32,367 nucleotides of DNA from Bacteroidales bacterium (GTDB lineage Bacteria > Bacteroidota > Bacteroidia > Bacteroidales > UBA3824): contig JAGCVU010000146.1 in assembly GCA_017962175.1 (NCBI GenBank), positions 1 through 32,367 of the forward strand. The letters run 5' to 3'. This document shows positions 17,098-24,662 of this stretch, in pieces. The notes under the pieces were generated by a model that did no database searches, was not told where the DNA came from, and was given only the letters and a program-made list of their open reading frames with translations. Made by a program: the position numbers and the translations under genes. Position 1 is the stretch's first letter. Every line of letters begins with the position of its first letter.

Positions 17098-18552
17098 ATG
17101 CTTTTCAATTCAATTGACTTTGCCATCTTTTTGCCCATAGTATTTGCCATTTACTGGTTTGCTTTCGGCAAAAAAAGAAAACTTCAAAATGGCTTCCTCG
17201 TAATAGCAAGTTACGTTTTCTACGGCTGGTGGGACCCTAGGTTTCTCACTCTGATTTTTCTCTCCACAATAGTGGACTTTTTCGTTGGAAGAGCCATAGG
17301 CAAATCTGACGACAACACTAAACGTCGCCGGCTATTATTTGTAAGTCTTGGCGTAAACCTCGGAATGTTGGGATTCTTCAAGTATTTCAATTTTTTTGCA
17401 TCCAACTTTGCAAGGGCGTTCACACTCTTTGGTGCAGAATTATCAGTTCCCTCTCTCGAAATAATTCTACCTGTGGGAATATCGTTTTACACATTCCAGA
17501 CCCTCAGTTATACTATCGACATATACCGCAAAAAACTTGAACCTTGCAACGATTTTGTGGCGTTTCTGGCATACGTTAGTTTCTTTCCGCAATTGGTGGC
17601 AGGACCTATTGAAAGAGCAACAAACCTACTGCCTCAATTTTACAAAGAGCGAACTTTCGATTATGCCAAAGGCGTGGACGGCATGAAACAAATTCTATAC
17701 GGATTGTTCAAAAAGGTAGTTATAGCCGACTCATGCGCCAAATGTGTTAATCCGTTCTTCGGCGATTATGCCAATTATCCCGGCTGCGATTTGATTGTGT
17801 GCTCGGTATTATTCGCTTTCCAAATCTATTGCGACTTCTCAGGATATTCCGACATTGCAATTGGTACGGCTAAGTTATTTGGTTTCAGTCTAATGCGCAA
17901 CTTCAATTTCCCATATTTCAGCCGCGATGTGGCAGAGTTTTGGCGCAGATGGCACATTTCGCTTACCACATGGTTTCGCGACTACATCTATATTCCGCTC
18001 GGAGGCAGTCGCACCACGCTTGCCAAAGTTATACGCAACACCTTTATAATATTTATAGTCAGTGGTTTTTGGCATGGTGCAAGATGGACGTTTATATTCT
18101 GGGGAGTGCTCAATGCGCTATATTTTCTTCCGCTATTATTACGCAAGAAAAATCGTACACACTTAGACACTGTGGCACAAGACCGATTCTTCCCATCTTT
18201 CAAAGAATTAATTCAAATGCTCGTTACCTTCGGTCTGATAACATTTGCATGGATATTGTTCCGCGCTGAAAGTATGGAAAAAACTGTTGGACTTATTACC
18301 AAATGCATTTCTGATGTTATAGCACATCCAGCCTCGTTAATGTTATGTTTTAGAGATACATATATCGACACTGTGGTAGTAACTGCCATTTTTGTAATAA
18401 TAGAATGGCTTGGACGGCGAAATCAATATGCTATTGAGAGTTTCCTTGTCAACAAGCCCACACCTATACGCTGGGCTATGTACTATGCATTTATAATTGC
18501 CATAGTACTCAGTTACGGTGAAAAACAAGATTTTATTTATTTTCAGTTTTAG
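17098..18552 (+). CDS. MBOAT-family O-acyltransferase (AlgI/PatA-like)
   Basis: The 484-residue polytopic membrane protein starts with LFNSIDFAIFLPIVFAIYW, typical of AlgI-like MBOATs. It contains EFWRRWHISLTTWFRDYIY (around 281-299) and the signature GFWHGARWTF with catalytic His326. MBOAT proteins carry acyl groups, usually acetyl, across the membrane to exported glycans, with an SGNH partner doing the final transfer. Three nt after the stop begins the remnant of an SGNH gene (18556-18800), which was presumably its dedicated partner. The intact SGNH proteins at 9367 and 13836 may now serve it. Confidence 0.93.
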   Translation: MLFNSIDFAIFLPIVFAIYWFAFGKKRKLQNGFLVIASYVFYGWWDPRFLTLIFLSTIVDFFVGRAIGKSDDNTKRRRLLFVSLGVNLGMLGFFKYFNFFASNFARAFTLFGAELSVPSLEIILPVGISFYTFQTLSYTIDIYRKKLEPCNDFVAFLAYVSFFPQLVAGPIERATNLLPQFYKERTFDYAKGVDGMKQILYGLFKKVVIADSCAKCVNPFFGDYANYPGCDLIVCSVLFAFQIYCDFSGYSDIAIGTAKLFGFSLMRNFNFPYFSRDVAEFWRRWHISLTTWFRDYIYIPLGGSRTTLAKVIRNTFIIFIVSGFWHGARWTFIFWGVLNALYFLPLLLRKKNRTHLDTVAQDRFFPSFKELIQMLVTFGLITFAWILFRAESMEKTVGLITKCISDVIAHPASLMLCFRDTYIDTVVVTAIFVIIEWLGRRNQYAIESFLVNKPTPIRWAMYYAFIIAIVLSYGEKQDFIYFQF

Positions 18553-18555
18553 AAG

Positions 18556-18800
18556 ATGAAGAAGTTTGTATTGAAGTGTTTGTGTTTTTTTATTGCTTCA
18601 TATTTTCTTTCATTAATATAACCAATATTATTAAAAATATAGCACAAAGAAATGATATTCCATTCGCAGATATATCTACCCCACCATTCAGCACCGACAC
18701 AACGTTTTTTTTCGACATGCGTCACCTCAATTCTCTTGGTGCCGATAAATTCACATCAGAATACTACGTTCCATGGATAAAGGAACTTTACGGATTATAA
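18556..18800 (+). pseudogene. Deletion remnant of SGNH-family gene downstream of MBOAT
   Basis: An ATG at 18556 opens MKKFVLKCLCFFIASYFLS, a typical membrane-anchor start, but meets a stop by 18621. In another frame, 18622-18800 encodes TNIIKNIAQRNDIPFADIS and DMRHLNSLGADKFTSEYYVP, ending LYGL. This matches the last 60 or so residues of the SGNH protein at 13836-14774. About three quarters of the gene, including the nucleophile motif, is missing, and the two ends are out of frame. The D-x-x-H of the triad survives. The remnant is 3 nt after the MBOAT stop, the position expected for an AlgJ/DltD-like partner. A short peptide starting at GTG 18576 could be made but would lack a catalytic serine. 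Confidence 0.8.
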
Positions 18801-18809
18801 ACTTTTATT

Positions 18810-19658
18810 ATGAATAACCCCCTCTTCTCCATCCTCATCGCCAATTACAACAACGCGCGGTTTTTCGGGGATTTTTTTCCAAACATCATCAACCAAACTT
18901 ACCCAAACATAGAGGTAATCTTTATTGATGATGGCTCCACCGACAATTCGTTGGAAGAGGTAAAAAAATACGCCGACCAAGACCCGCGTATCAAGGTGTA
19001 TAAAAACGACAAAAATATGGGCAGCGAATACACCAAACAAAGAAACATTGCTTTGTCGTCGGGTGAATATTTCGCCTTTACCGACCCGGATGATATTACA
19101 GAAACAACTGCTGTTGAGAAAGTTATGCAACAGTTTCTTTCCAATCCGGAACTCTCAATGGTGTACACCAATTTTTATTTAACCAACGAAGACCGCTCCA
19201 ACGAAACCAAATACATTTACCCCGAAGATGTTCCCGACGATAAAATTCTTATATATGGGTTCACTCCAAACCACTTTGCGGCATTTTCACGAAAAAAATA
19301 CGACACCACTCCGGGAATCGACATTGCTTTCAAACGTGTAACCGATCGCGACCTCGTGCTGCTTATGGAAGAAGTGGGCAAAGTGGTTCGCATTCCCGAC
19401 TACCTTTACCACTACCGCATCAACTCCAACTCTATCTCACACAATCTCAATGCTTATCGTGCACAGTATTGGGCATGGCAGGCTCGTTATCGTGCGTGCG
19501 AACGGCGGGGAATCAGCAAAGAGGATGTCTACTCCGAAATAATGTCGTATATCGACAATAAGCGTTTCGACTTCAGCAATACCGCCGACTACAAACTCGG
19601 CAAAAAAATATTGGCTTTGCCAAGATGGATTAAATATAAGTTGTTTAAACGCAAATAG
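18810..19658 (+). CDS. GT2 glycosyltransferase
   Basis: This 282-residue GT2 enzyme has FSILIANYNNARFF at residues 6-19, the nucleotide-binding IDDGSTDNS (39-47), and DPDD (92-95) in place of the usual DADD. The second half holds FKRVTDRDLVLLMEEVGKV and YLYHYRINSNSIS, matching the catalytic-base and acceptor regions. Its codon use is visibly richer in G/C than the 10 kb before it, closer to the core genes to its right. It starts 9 nt after the SGNH remnant and is 3 nt from the next GT. Confidence 0.89.
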   Translation: MNNPLFSILIANYNNARFFGDFFPNIINQTYPNIEVIFIDDGSTDNSLEEVKKYADQDPRIKVYKNDKNMGSEYTKQRNIALSSGEYFAFTDPDDITETTAVEKVMQQFLSNPELSMVYTNFYLTNEDRSNETKYIYPEDVPDDKILIYGFTPNHFAAFSRKKYDTTPGIDIAFKRVTDRDLVLLMEEVGKVVRIPDYLYHYRINSNSISHNLNAYRAQYWAWQARYRACERRGISKEDVYSEIMSYIDNKRFDFSNTADYKLGKKILALPRWIKYKLFKRK

Positions 19659-19661
19659 ATA

Positions 19662-20633
19662 ATGCCACTCGTTTCCGTAATAATCCCAGCCTACAACTAC
19701 GCGCACTACCTACCGTTTACTATCGATAGCGTAGTAGAGCAATCTTTATCAGATTGGGAGTGCTTGATTATTGATGACGGCTCTACTGACAATACAAAAG
19801 ATGTGGCTGAAAAATACAGTGTTGCAGACCGTAGAATAAAGTATTTCTATAAAGCAAACGGAGGATTATCATCGGCAAGAAATTACGGATTGCAAATGGC
19901 TAAAGGCAAGTATGTTATCTTTCTCGACGCTGACGATATGTTGGAGAAAAACAACTTAAAACATCTATCAGAGTTTCTCGATAATCAGAACGGCAACAAT
20001 GCTGTCTTTGGAAAATTTGTAAAGTTTTACGATGATGGCACATCCGAATATCCTTGGTATCAAGAATATAACTACAGAGAAGGTCTTCAGACAGATTTTC
20101 ACAGCCGTCTTGTAGAAAAAAACTCTTTGCCACCGTGCGCTCCCCTATCACCACTATCTATCATCAAAGAGCACAACCTCACTTTCGATGAATCACTCAC
20201 ATCTTACGAAGATTGGGACTTTTGGTTGAACCTATCCTCATACTGCAATTTTTATTATATACCGGGCGAAAATGCCGCCGCAAGAGTGCGTTTTCACTCG
20301 GGCAGCATGAGCACCGACAATTGGCGAATGGAGATAAACCAACTTAAAGTAAGACTTGAATTAGCCAAGTCTATTACCAACAAAATGGACAATTTATCTA
20401 ACACAAAAGGAATTGAATCATCTGTAAAAACACTTCTCTACACCATAGCCGACAATATAGCAGAAGGCAGTGCCGACCAAGCCCGAGAACGCCTCGAAAT
20501 CCTCATCGGCATTTATCCCCACAAAAAAATCAAGATTTTAAACAAAAAATACCTACTCTCCCACCCCACACTTTTTCGTAAATGTGCATGGCTACTTTGG
20601 GAAAGAATAAGAAATATTGTTTGCAATAAATAA
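19662..20633 (+). CDS. GT2 glycosyltransferase, last gene of glycan locus
   Basis: This 323-residue GT2 enzyme has VSVIIPAYNYAHYL at 4-17, DDGSTDNT at 38-45, GGLSSARNYG at 67-76 and the metal-binding DADD at 89-92. YEDWDFWLNLS later in the chain matches the GT2 catalytic-base region. The C-terminal part is helical and ends in basic and aromatic residues (KCAWLLWERIRN), like the tails of the other GT2 proteins here. It marks the right edge of the glycan locus, because the proC promoter overlaps its stop region. Confidence 0.9.
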   Translation: MPLVSVIIPAYNYAHYLPFTIDSVVEQSLSDWECLIIDDGSTDNTKDVAEKYSVADRRIKYFYKANGGLSSARNYGLQMAKGKYVIFLDADDMLEKNNLKHLSEFLDNQNGNNAVFGKFVKFYDDGTSEYPWYQEYNYREGLQTDFHSRLVEKNSLPPCAPLSPLSIIKEHNLTFDESLTSYEDWDFWLNLSSYCNFYYIPGENAAARVRFHSGSMSTDNWRMEINQLKVRLELAKSITNKMDNLSNTKGIESSVKTLLYTIADNIAEGSADQARERLEILIGIYPHKKIKILNKKYLLSHPTLFRKCAWLLWERIRNIVCNK

Positions 20634-20650
20634 AATTATTCCTACATTTG
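20620..20650 (+). promoter_or_regulatory. Bacteroidetes consensus promoter for proC-ribE
   Basis: TTTG at 20620-20623 is followed by a 19-nt spacer and TACATTTG at 20643-20650, an exact match to the Bacteroidetes sigma-ABfr promoter pattern TTTG-N19-TAnnTTTG. The -33 element lies inside the end of the preceding GT2 gene. The proC start is 25 nt downstream of the -7 box. Confidence 0.85.
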
Positions 20651-20675
20651 ACCCCGATAATAAACAACACACAAT

Positions 20676-21455
20676 ATGAACATAGCAGTAATAGGATGCG
20701 GCAACCTTGGTTTCTCTATAGCCAAAGGTCTTGCCAACAAACAGAAAGAGTTTGACTTAAACATAACAGCCACCGACCCCTTTGCCGACCTCGACAAAAT
20801 CAGAGCCATTGGCATCAACGCTTCGCGCGAAAACCCCGATGTGGTAAAAAATTCAGAGATTATTTTTCTCTGCGTTAAGCCGTGGATTGCTAAAGACGTT
20901 ATCGAGGAGATTTCGCCCTATATGAAAAAGGGACAAATATTGATTTCACCCGTGGCAGGTTTGAGCATCGACCAGATTCAGGGATATTGCTCGCAAAAAA
21001 TCAATGTTTTCAGAATAATGCCCAACATTGCGGCAGCCATCAATCAGTCAACCACTTGCGTAAGTCACGATGCCGACGATGAAGTTGTAGATAAAACAAT
21101 GCATATTCTCGGCATTCTCGGCAAAACTATCCTCATCGACGAGGACAAAATCAACGCAGCCACCATTCTCACAGGTAGCGGTATAGCATTCGTATTGCGT
21201 TTTATGCGTGCAATGGTGGAAGGCGGCATCGAAATTGGTTTCAAATCCGACACTGCAGCCGAGATTGTAAACCAAACCGTTAAAGGCACTGTGGAACTCC
21301 TTATGAAAGACACAGCCCACGCTGAGGCTCTTATCGACCGTGTTTGCACACCTTCAGGCACTACAATTCGCGGTCTCAACGAGATGGAGAAAAACGGTTT
21401 CTCTTCGTCGGTAATCGAAGGTATCTTGTCGGCTTATCACAAAATTGCCAAATAA
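20676..21455 (+). CDS. proC: Pyrroline-5-carboxylate reductase
   Basis: This 259-residue cytosolic enzyme reduces 1-pyrroline-5-carboxylate to L-proline with NAD(P)H, the last step of proline synthesis. The N-terminal Rossmann motif reads IAVIGCGNLGFSIAKGL. LCVKPW and ISPVAGLSIDQI follow, then FRIMPNIAAAINQS. The C-terminal dimerisation domain has LTGSGIAFVLRFMRAMVEGG and CTPSGTTIRGLNEME, matching the family signature. Length is normal. It is the first gene of a two-gene unit with ribE (18-nt gap) under the promoter at 20620-20650. Confidence 0.96.
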   Translation: MNIAVIGCGNLGFSIAKGLANKQKEFDLNITATDPFADLDKIRAIGINASRENPDVVKNSEIIFLCVKPWIAKDVIEEISPYMKKGQILISPVAGLSIDQIQGYCSQKINVFRIMPNIAAAINQSTTCVSHDADDEVVDKTMHILGILGKTILIDEDKINAATILTGSGIAFVLRFMRAMVEGGIEIGFKSDTAAEIVNQTVKGTVELLMKDTAHAEALIDRVCTPSGTTIRGLNEMEKNGFSSSVIEGILSAYHKIAK

Positions 21456-21473
21456 TCTATAAAACAGCAGATT

Positions 21474-22070
21474 ATGTTTTCAGGAATTGTTGAAGCCACA
21501 GGCAAAATCACAGGCATCAAGCGATACCAACAGAACATTGACTTTACAGTGTCGTGTCCTTTTGGTTCGGAACTAACTATCGACCAGAGCGTTGCTCACA
21601 ATGGAGTATGTCTTACTGTTGTTAAGCAAACACCCGAAGGCTATGTTGTAACCGCCATGCAGGAGACCCTCAACCGTTCAAACCTCGGATTGCTCAAAAT
21701 CGGCGACGAGGTAAACCTTGAACGCAGCATGAAACCCGACAGCCTTTTAGACGGACACATTGTGCAGGGTCACGTAGACCAAACCGGCACTTGCACCAAG
21801 ATAGAAGACGCCGACGGAAGCACCTACTACACAATAGAATACGACCCGTCGCAAGGAAATATCACAGTAGAAAAAGGTTCGGTTGCTGTCAACGGCGTTA
21901 GTCTTACAGTTTGCAACAGCGAAAACGGCAAATTTCGTGTAGCCATTATCCCCTACACCTACGAACTTACTAATTTTCACAATATTAAAGTAGGCGACAA
22001 GGTAAATCTCGAATTCGACATCATAGGCAAATATATTCAAAAGATTGCCGCTGCATACCTTAAAAAATAA
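21474..22070 (+). CDS. ribE: Riboflavin synthase alpha chain
   Basis: This 198-residue enzyme forms riboflavin by dismutation of two molecules of 6,7-dimethyl-8-ribityllumazine. It has the typical duplicated lumazine-binding fold. The first repeat starts MFSGIVEATGKI and includes VAHNGVCLTV; the second starts LLDGHIVQGHVDQTGT and includes VAVNGVSLTV. The C-terminus is short and helical, as in the trimeric enzyme. It lies 18 nt after proC and ends 19 nt before a strong terminator. No FMN riboswitch is seen in front of it. Some nomenclatures call this gene ribC. Confidence 0.95.
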   Translation: MFSGIVEATGKITGIKRYQQNIDFTVSCPFGSELTIDQSVAHNGVCLTVVKQTPEGYVVTAMQETLNRSNLGLLKIGDEVNLERSMKPDSLLDGHIVQGHVDQTGTCTKIEDADGSTYYTIEYDPSQGNITVEKGSVAVNGVSLTVCNSENGKFRVAIIPYTYELTNFHNIKVGDKVNLEFDIIGKYIQKIAAAYLKK

Positions 22071-22089
22071 TACAAAGCACATAATAAAA

Positions 22090-22117
22090 AAAAGCGGAGT
22101 TTCACAACTCCGCTTTT
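22090..22117 (+). terminator. Intrinsic terminator after ribE
   Basis: A perfect 12-bp stem pairs AAAAGCGGAGTT (22090-22101) with AACTCCGCTTTT (22106-22117) around the loop TCAC. A T-rich end follows on the + strand. The preceding A-run could allow some function in the other direction. Confidence 0.93.
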
Positions 22118-22306
22118 CTACTTACTAATTTAACCTAAATCTTATTATGAAAAGAGTTCCGACACTTTAAAAATTTTTAAACTTATAACAGTATTTTTTA
22201 TGACGATGTGCTTTATTATCTTTTAATTACACAATCTTTTACGATTTGTAATAATAAAAGTTTCGATTAAAAAAAATATTTTTTAAGATTTTTTTAAAAA
22301 AATTAT
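22118..22306. other. AT-rich intergenic spacer
   Basis: This spacer between the ribE and histidine-kinase terminators is very AT-rich and holds no gene of normal size. One short frame starts at ATG 22147 and reads MKRVPTL before a stop. It follows TTAACCTAAATCTTATT, a leader that resembles the region in front of many Bacteroidetes genes. The right half is runs of A and T. No RNA gene or promoter could be supported. Confidence 0.4.
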
Positions 22307-22344
22307 AAAAAAAGCTCTACAATACACTGTAGAGCTTTTTTTTT
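22307..22344 (-). terminator. Intrinsic terminator after the histidine kinase gene
   Basis: GCTCTACA (22314-22321) pairs with TGTAGAGC (22328-22335) around a 6-nt loop, and flanking A- and T-runs extend the stem. On the - strand the hairpin follows the stop codon of the kinase at once and ends in a run of seven T. The stop codon lies in the base of the hairpin. Confidence 0.88.
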
Positions 22345-23479
22345 ATTTCTTGGGAAATTTTAATCTAAAGGTAGTACCCTTTCCAATTTCGCTGTCGCGA
22401 ACGTAGATATCACCTTTGTGATACGAACAAACTATTCGCTGAGCAAGTGAGAGTCCCATTCCCCAGCCGTGCTTCTTGGTGGTGAATCCGGGTGTAAAAA
22501 TTCGCTTGTAATATCGTTTCAACAAGCCTTTGCCGGTATCGGTAATCTCTATCTTGGCGTGTTTTTCGGTTTCAAAAAGTTTGATTGTAAGTGTGCCGTT
22601 TCCTTGCATAGCGTCGATGGCGTTTTTGCAGAGGTTTTCGATAACCCACTCAAACAACGAAACATTCAGCGGGGTGATTATCGTCTTGTTTTCTGGAATG
22701 TCTAACACATAATCGATATTTTTGGATGAACGCGACCGCAGATAGTTGACCGCGTTTGACAACACCTCGCAGATATTTTCGGGCTTGAGTTCTGGTTTGT
22801 TGCCTATTTTTGAAAAACGGTCGGTAATCTTCACCAAACGATTTACGTCTTTTTCCACTTCACGAGTTATCTCTTCGGGACCATCCATTTTTAAAATCTC
22901 CACCCACGCCAAAAGCGAAGATATCGGAGTGCCGAGTTGGTGAGCGGTTTCCTTACTCATACTCGCAAGCAAGAGGCTCTGATCAGATTTATTAGAAAAG
23001 TGTATTGCCACTATTGCTACAATGATGAATATCAACGCTACAATTAATTGTATGATCGGATATGTTTCAAGTTGCTTCAATATCGTACTGTCCTCGTAAT
23101 ATAGAATATCGTGATTGCCCGGTGTGGCTTCAAGTATCAGCGGCGGACGTTTTTCTTGCATTCTTACCATCTCTTTTTGCAGATAATCTTCATCGGGGTC
23201 TTCTACGGCAAGGTTTTGAGCTCTCATCTGATTGCTCGAAGTCATCATTATCACAGGGATAGTGGTGTTTTCTTGTATAATGCGGTAAACGAGTAGGCTA
23301 ATAGTGCCGTCGAAATCCACATTTTCAATCTCGCGCATGGCCTCAGCCCACAGCGATATGTTTTTCTGTTCCTGCTCTTTGAGTTTCTCCACAAGCGTGT
23401 TGGTGTATATCCACGATGCCACGCTCACCAAGATAGCAAGCACAAAAATCGAATTTTTAAGAATCTCCCTTGTCTTCAT
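22343..23479 (-). CDS. Membrane sensor histidine kinase
   Basis: The product is 378 residues from the chosen ATG at 23479 (MKTREILKN). An in-frame start further upstream, at 23518, would lie inside the terminator hairpin at 23502-23530 and is less likely. A first membrane segment (about 8-28), an extracytoplasmic loop of about 110 residues, and a second membrane segment (about 141-161) form the sensor. The kinase core has the H-box KETAHQLGTPISSLL with phospho-acceptor His180, the N-box NLCKNAIDAM, DTGKGL and GWGMGLSLAQRI. The HQLGTP form is typical of Bacteroidetes kinases. No response regulator gene adjoins it, so its partner lies elsewhere. The loop resembles no sensor domain I recognise. 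Confidence 0.92.
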   Translation of the reverse strand: MKTREILKNSIFVLAILVSVASWIYTNTLVEKLKEQEQKNISLWAEAMREIENVDFDGTISLLVYRIIQENTTIPVIMMTSSNQMRAQNLAVEDPDEDYLQKEMVRMQEKRPPLILEATPGNHDILYYEDSTILKQLETYPIIQLIVALIFIIVAIVAIHFSNKSDQSLLLASMSKETAHQLGTPISSLLAWVEILKMDGPEEITREVEKDVNRLVKITDRFSKIGNKPELKPENICEVLSNAVNYLRSRSSKNIDYVLDIPENKTIITPLNVSLFEWVIENLCKNAIDAMQGNGTLTIKLFETEKHAKIEITDTGKGLLKRYYKRIFTPGFTTKKHGWGMGLSLAQRIVCSYHKGDIYVRDSEIGKGTTFRLKFPKK

Positions 23480-23501
23480 CTGCAAAAAAATTAAGTACGA
23501 T

Positions 23502-23530
23502 ACAAAAAAAGCGGACAAATTGCCCGCTTT
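23502..23530 (-). terminator. Intrinsic terminator after ilvE
   Basis: AAAGCGG (23508-23514) pairs with CCGCTTT (23524-23530), with a possible inner extension across one mismatch. On the - strand a run of T follows directly (the A-run at 23504-23510). It lies 22 nt beyond the ilvE stop and just upstream of the kinase start. Confidence 0.85.
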
Positions 23531-23552
23531 ATTATACTAAGGCGTTAAAAAA

Positions 23553-24599
23553 TTAGATACCTTCTACAATTCGTGTCCAACCAAACGGATCTTCGCACTC
23601 GCCAAACTGTATTGCGGTGTATTTTTCGTAAAGTTTTCGACTGATAGATCCAGGCTGTCCGTCTTTTGAAATAACGTATTCCTTATTGTTCTCAAGGTCA
23701 ACAATCTTGCGGATTGGGCTGATAACTGCTGCTGTGCCGCAAGCGCCTGCCTCTTCAAAGGTAAGAAGTTCTTCCTCGGGAATAGGACGACGTTCGGTTT
23801 TTAAGCCCATATATTCAGCAAGTTGCATAAGGCTCTTGTTGGTGATAGAGGGCAATATCGACGACGATTTAGGAGTGATGTATGTATTGTTTTTGATACC
23901 GAAGAAGTTGGCAGCGCCGCATTCGTCGATATATTTTTTCTCCTTAGCGTCTAAGTAGAATTCGCTCATAAATCCGTTGTCGTGAGCAATCTTGTTGGCC
24001 TTGAGGCTTGCAGCATAGTTGCCGCCTACCTTGTAGATACCTGTGCCAAGAGGTGCCGAACGGTCGTAAGAGCGTGTTATCATATAGTCGCCGGTAGCAA
24101 ATCCGCCTTTGAAATACGGACCAACGGGCGTTACAAAAATCATAAAGCAGAACTCCGACGAGGGTTTTACTCCCACTGTGGGACCAACGCCAATCATCAA
24201 AGGACGAATATAAAGAGTAGCACCGTTGCCGTACGGGGGAATAAAACGTGCATTGAGTTTTACCACCATCTCGGTCATCTTGATAAACAAATCGGTAGGC
24301 ATCTCGGGCATTAGAATGCCGTTTGATGTGCTCTGCATACGTTTCGCGTTTTCATCAGGACGGAAAAGTCGAACTTTGCCGTCTTTGCCGCGGTATGCTT
24401 TTAGACCTTCGAAAGACTCCTGTCCGTAGTGAAGACAGGTGGCGGCAATGTTCATCGAGATGTTCTCGTCGCTTGATACTTCAATTTCGCCCCACTTTCC
24501 ATTCTTGTGGTAGCATCTTACGTTGTAGTCGGTGCGGATATAGCCGAAACCGATTTTGTCCCATTCTATTGATGGCTGGGAATTTGTGTTTTCGCTCAT
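23553..24599 (-). CDS. ilvE: Branched-chain amino acid aminotransferase
   Basis: The 348-residue PLP-dependent (fold type IV) enzyme exchanges amino groups between glutamate and the 2-oxo acids of leucine, isoleucine and valine. It shows CLHYGQESFEGLKAYRG (56-71), LYIRPLMIG, and GTGIYKVGGNYAASL with PLP lysine Lys190. DECGAANFFGI and GACGTAAVISP bind the PLP phosphate. The length and N-terminal extension match the roughly 340-residue class common in Bacteroidetes and eukaryotes rather than the shorter E. coli type. It lies 57 nt downstream of the GldA-like gene on the same strand and ends at a clear terminator. A repeat in the gap (24625-24662) may be regulatory. Confidence 0.95.
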   Translation of the reverse strand: MSENTNSQPSIEWDKIGFGYIRTDYNVRCYHKNGKWGEIEVSSDENISMNIAATCLHYGQESFEGLKAYRGKDGKVRLFRPDENAKRMQSTSNGILMPEMPTDLFIKMTEMVVKLNARFIPPYGNGATLYIRPLMIGVGPTVGVKPSSEFCFMIFVTPVGPYFKGGFATGDYMITRSYDRSAPLGTGIYKVGGNYAASLKANKIAHDNGFMSEFYLDAKEKKYIDECGAANFFGIKNNTYITPKSSSILPSITNKSLMQLAEYMGLKTERRPIPEEELLTFEEAGACGTAAVISPIRKIVDLENNKEYVISKDGQPGSISRKLYEKYTAIQFGECEDPFGWTRIVEGI

Positions 24600-24624
24600 G
24601 GTTAAACTTTTTTTATCTTTTAAA

Positions 24625-24662
24625 GTTGTAATGTTACACTTTTTATCGTTACGTTGTTACAC
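24625..24662. repeat. Imperfect direct repeat upstream of ilvE
   Basis: GTTGTAATGTTACAC (24625-24639) and GTTACGTTGTTACAC (24648-24662) agree at about 11 of 15 positions and start 23 nt apart, roughly two helical turns. They sit between the end of the GldA-like gene and the ilvE start. This could be a regulator site or chance in AT-rich DNA. Confidence 0.35.

Noticed and set aside
23480..23518. The upstream start of the histidine kinase at 23518.
   Set aside because: It lies within the ilvE terminator hairpin, and the ATG at 23479 gives a normal membrane-anchor start.
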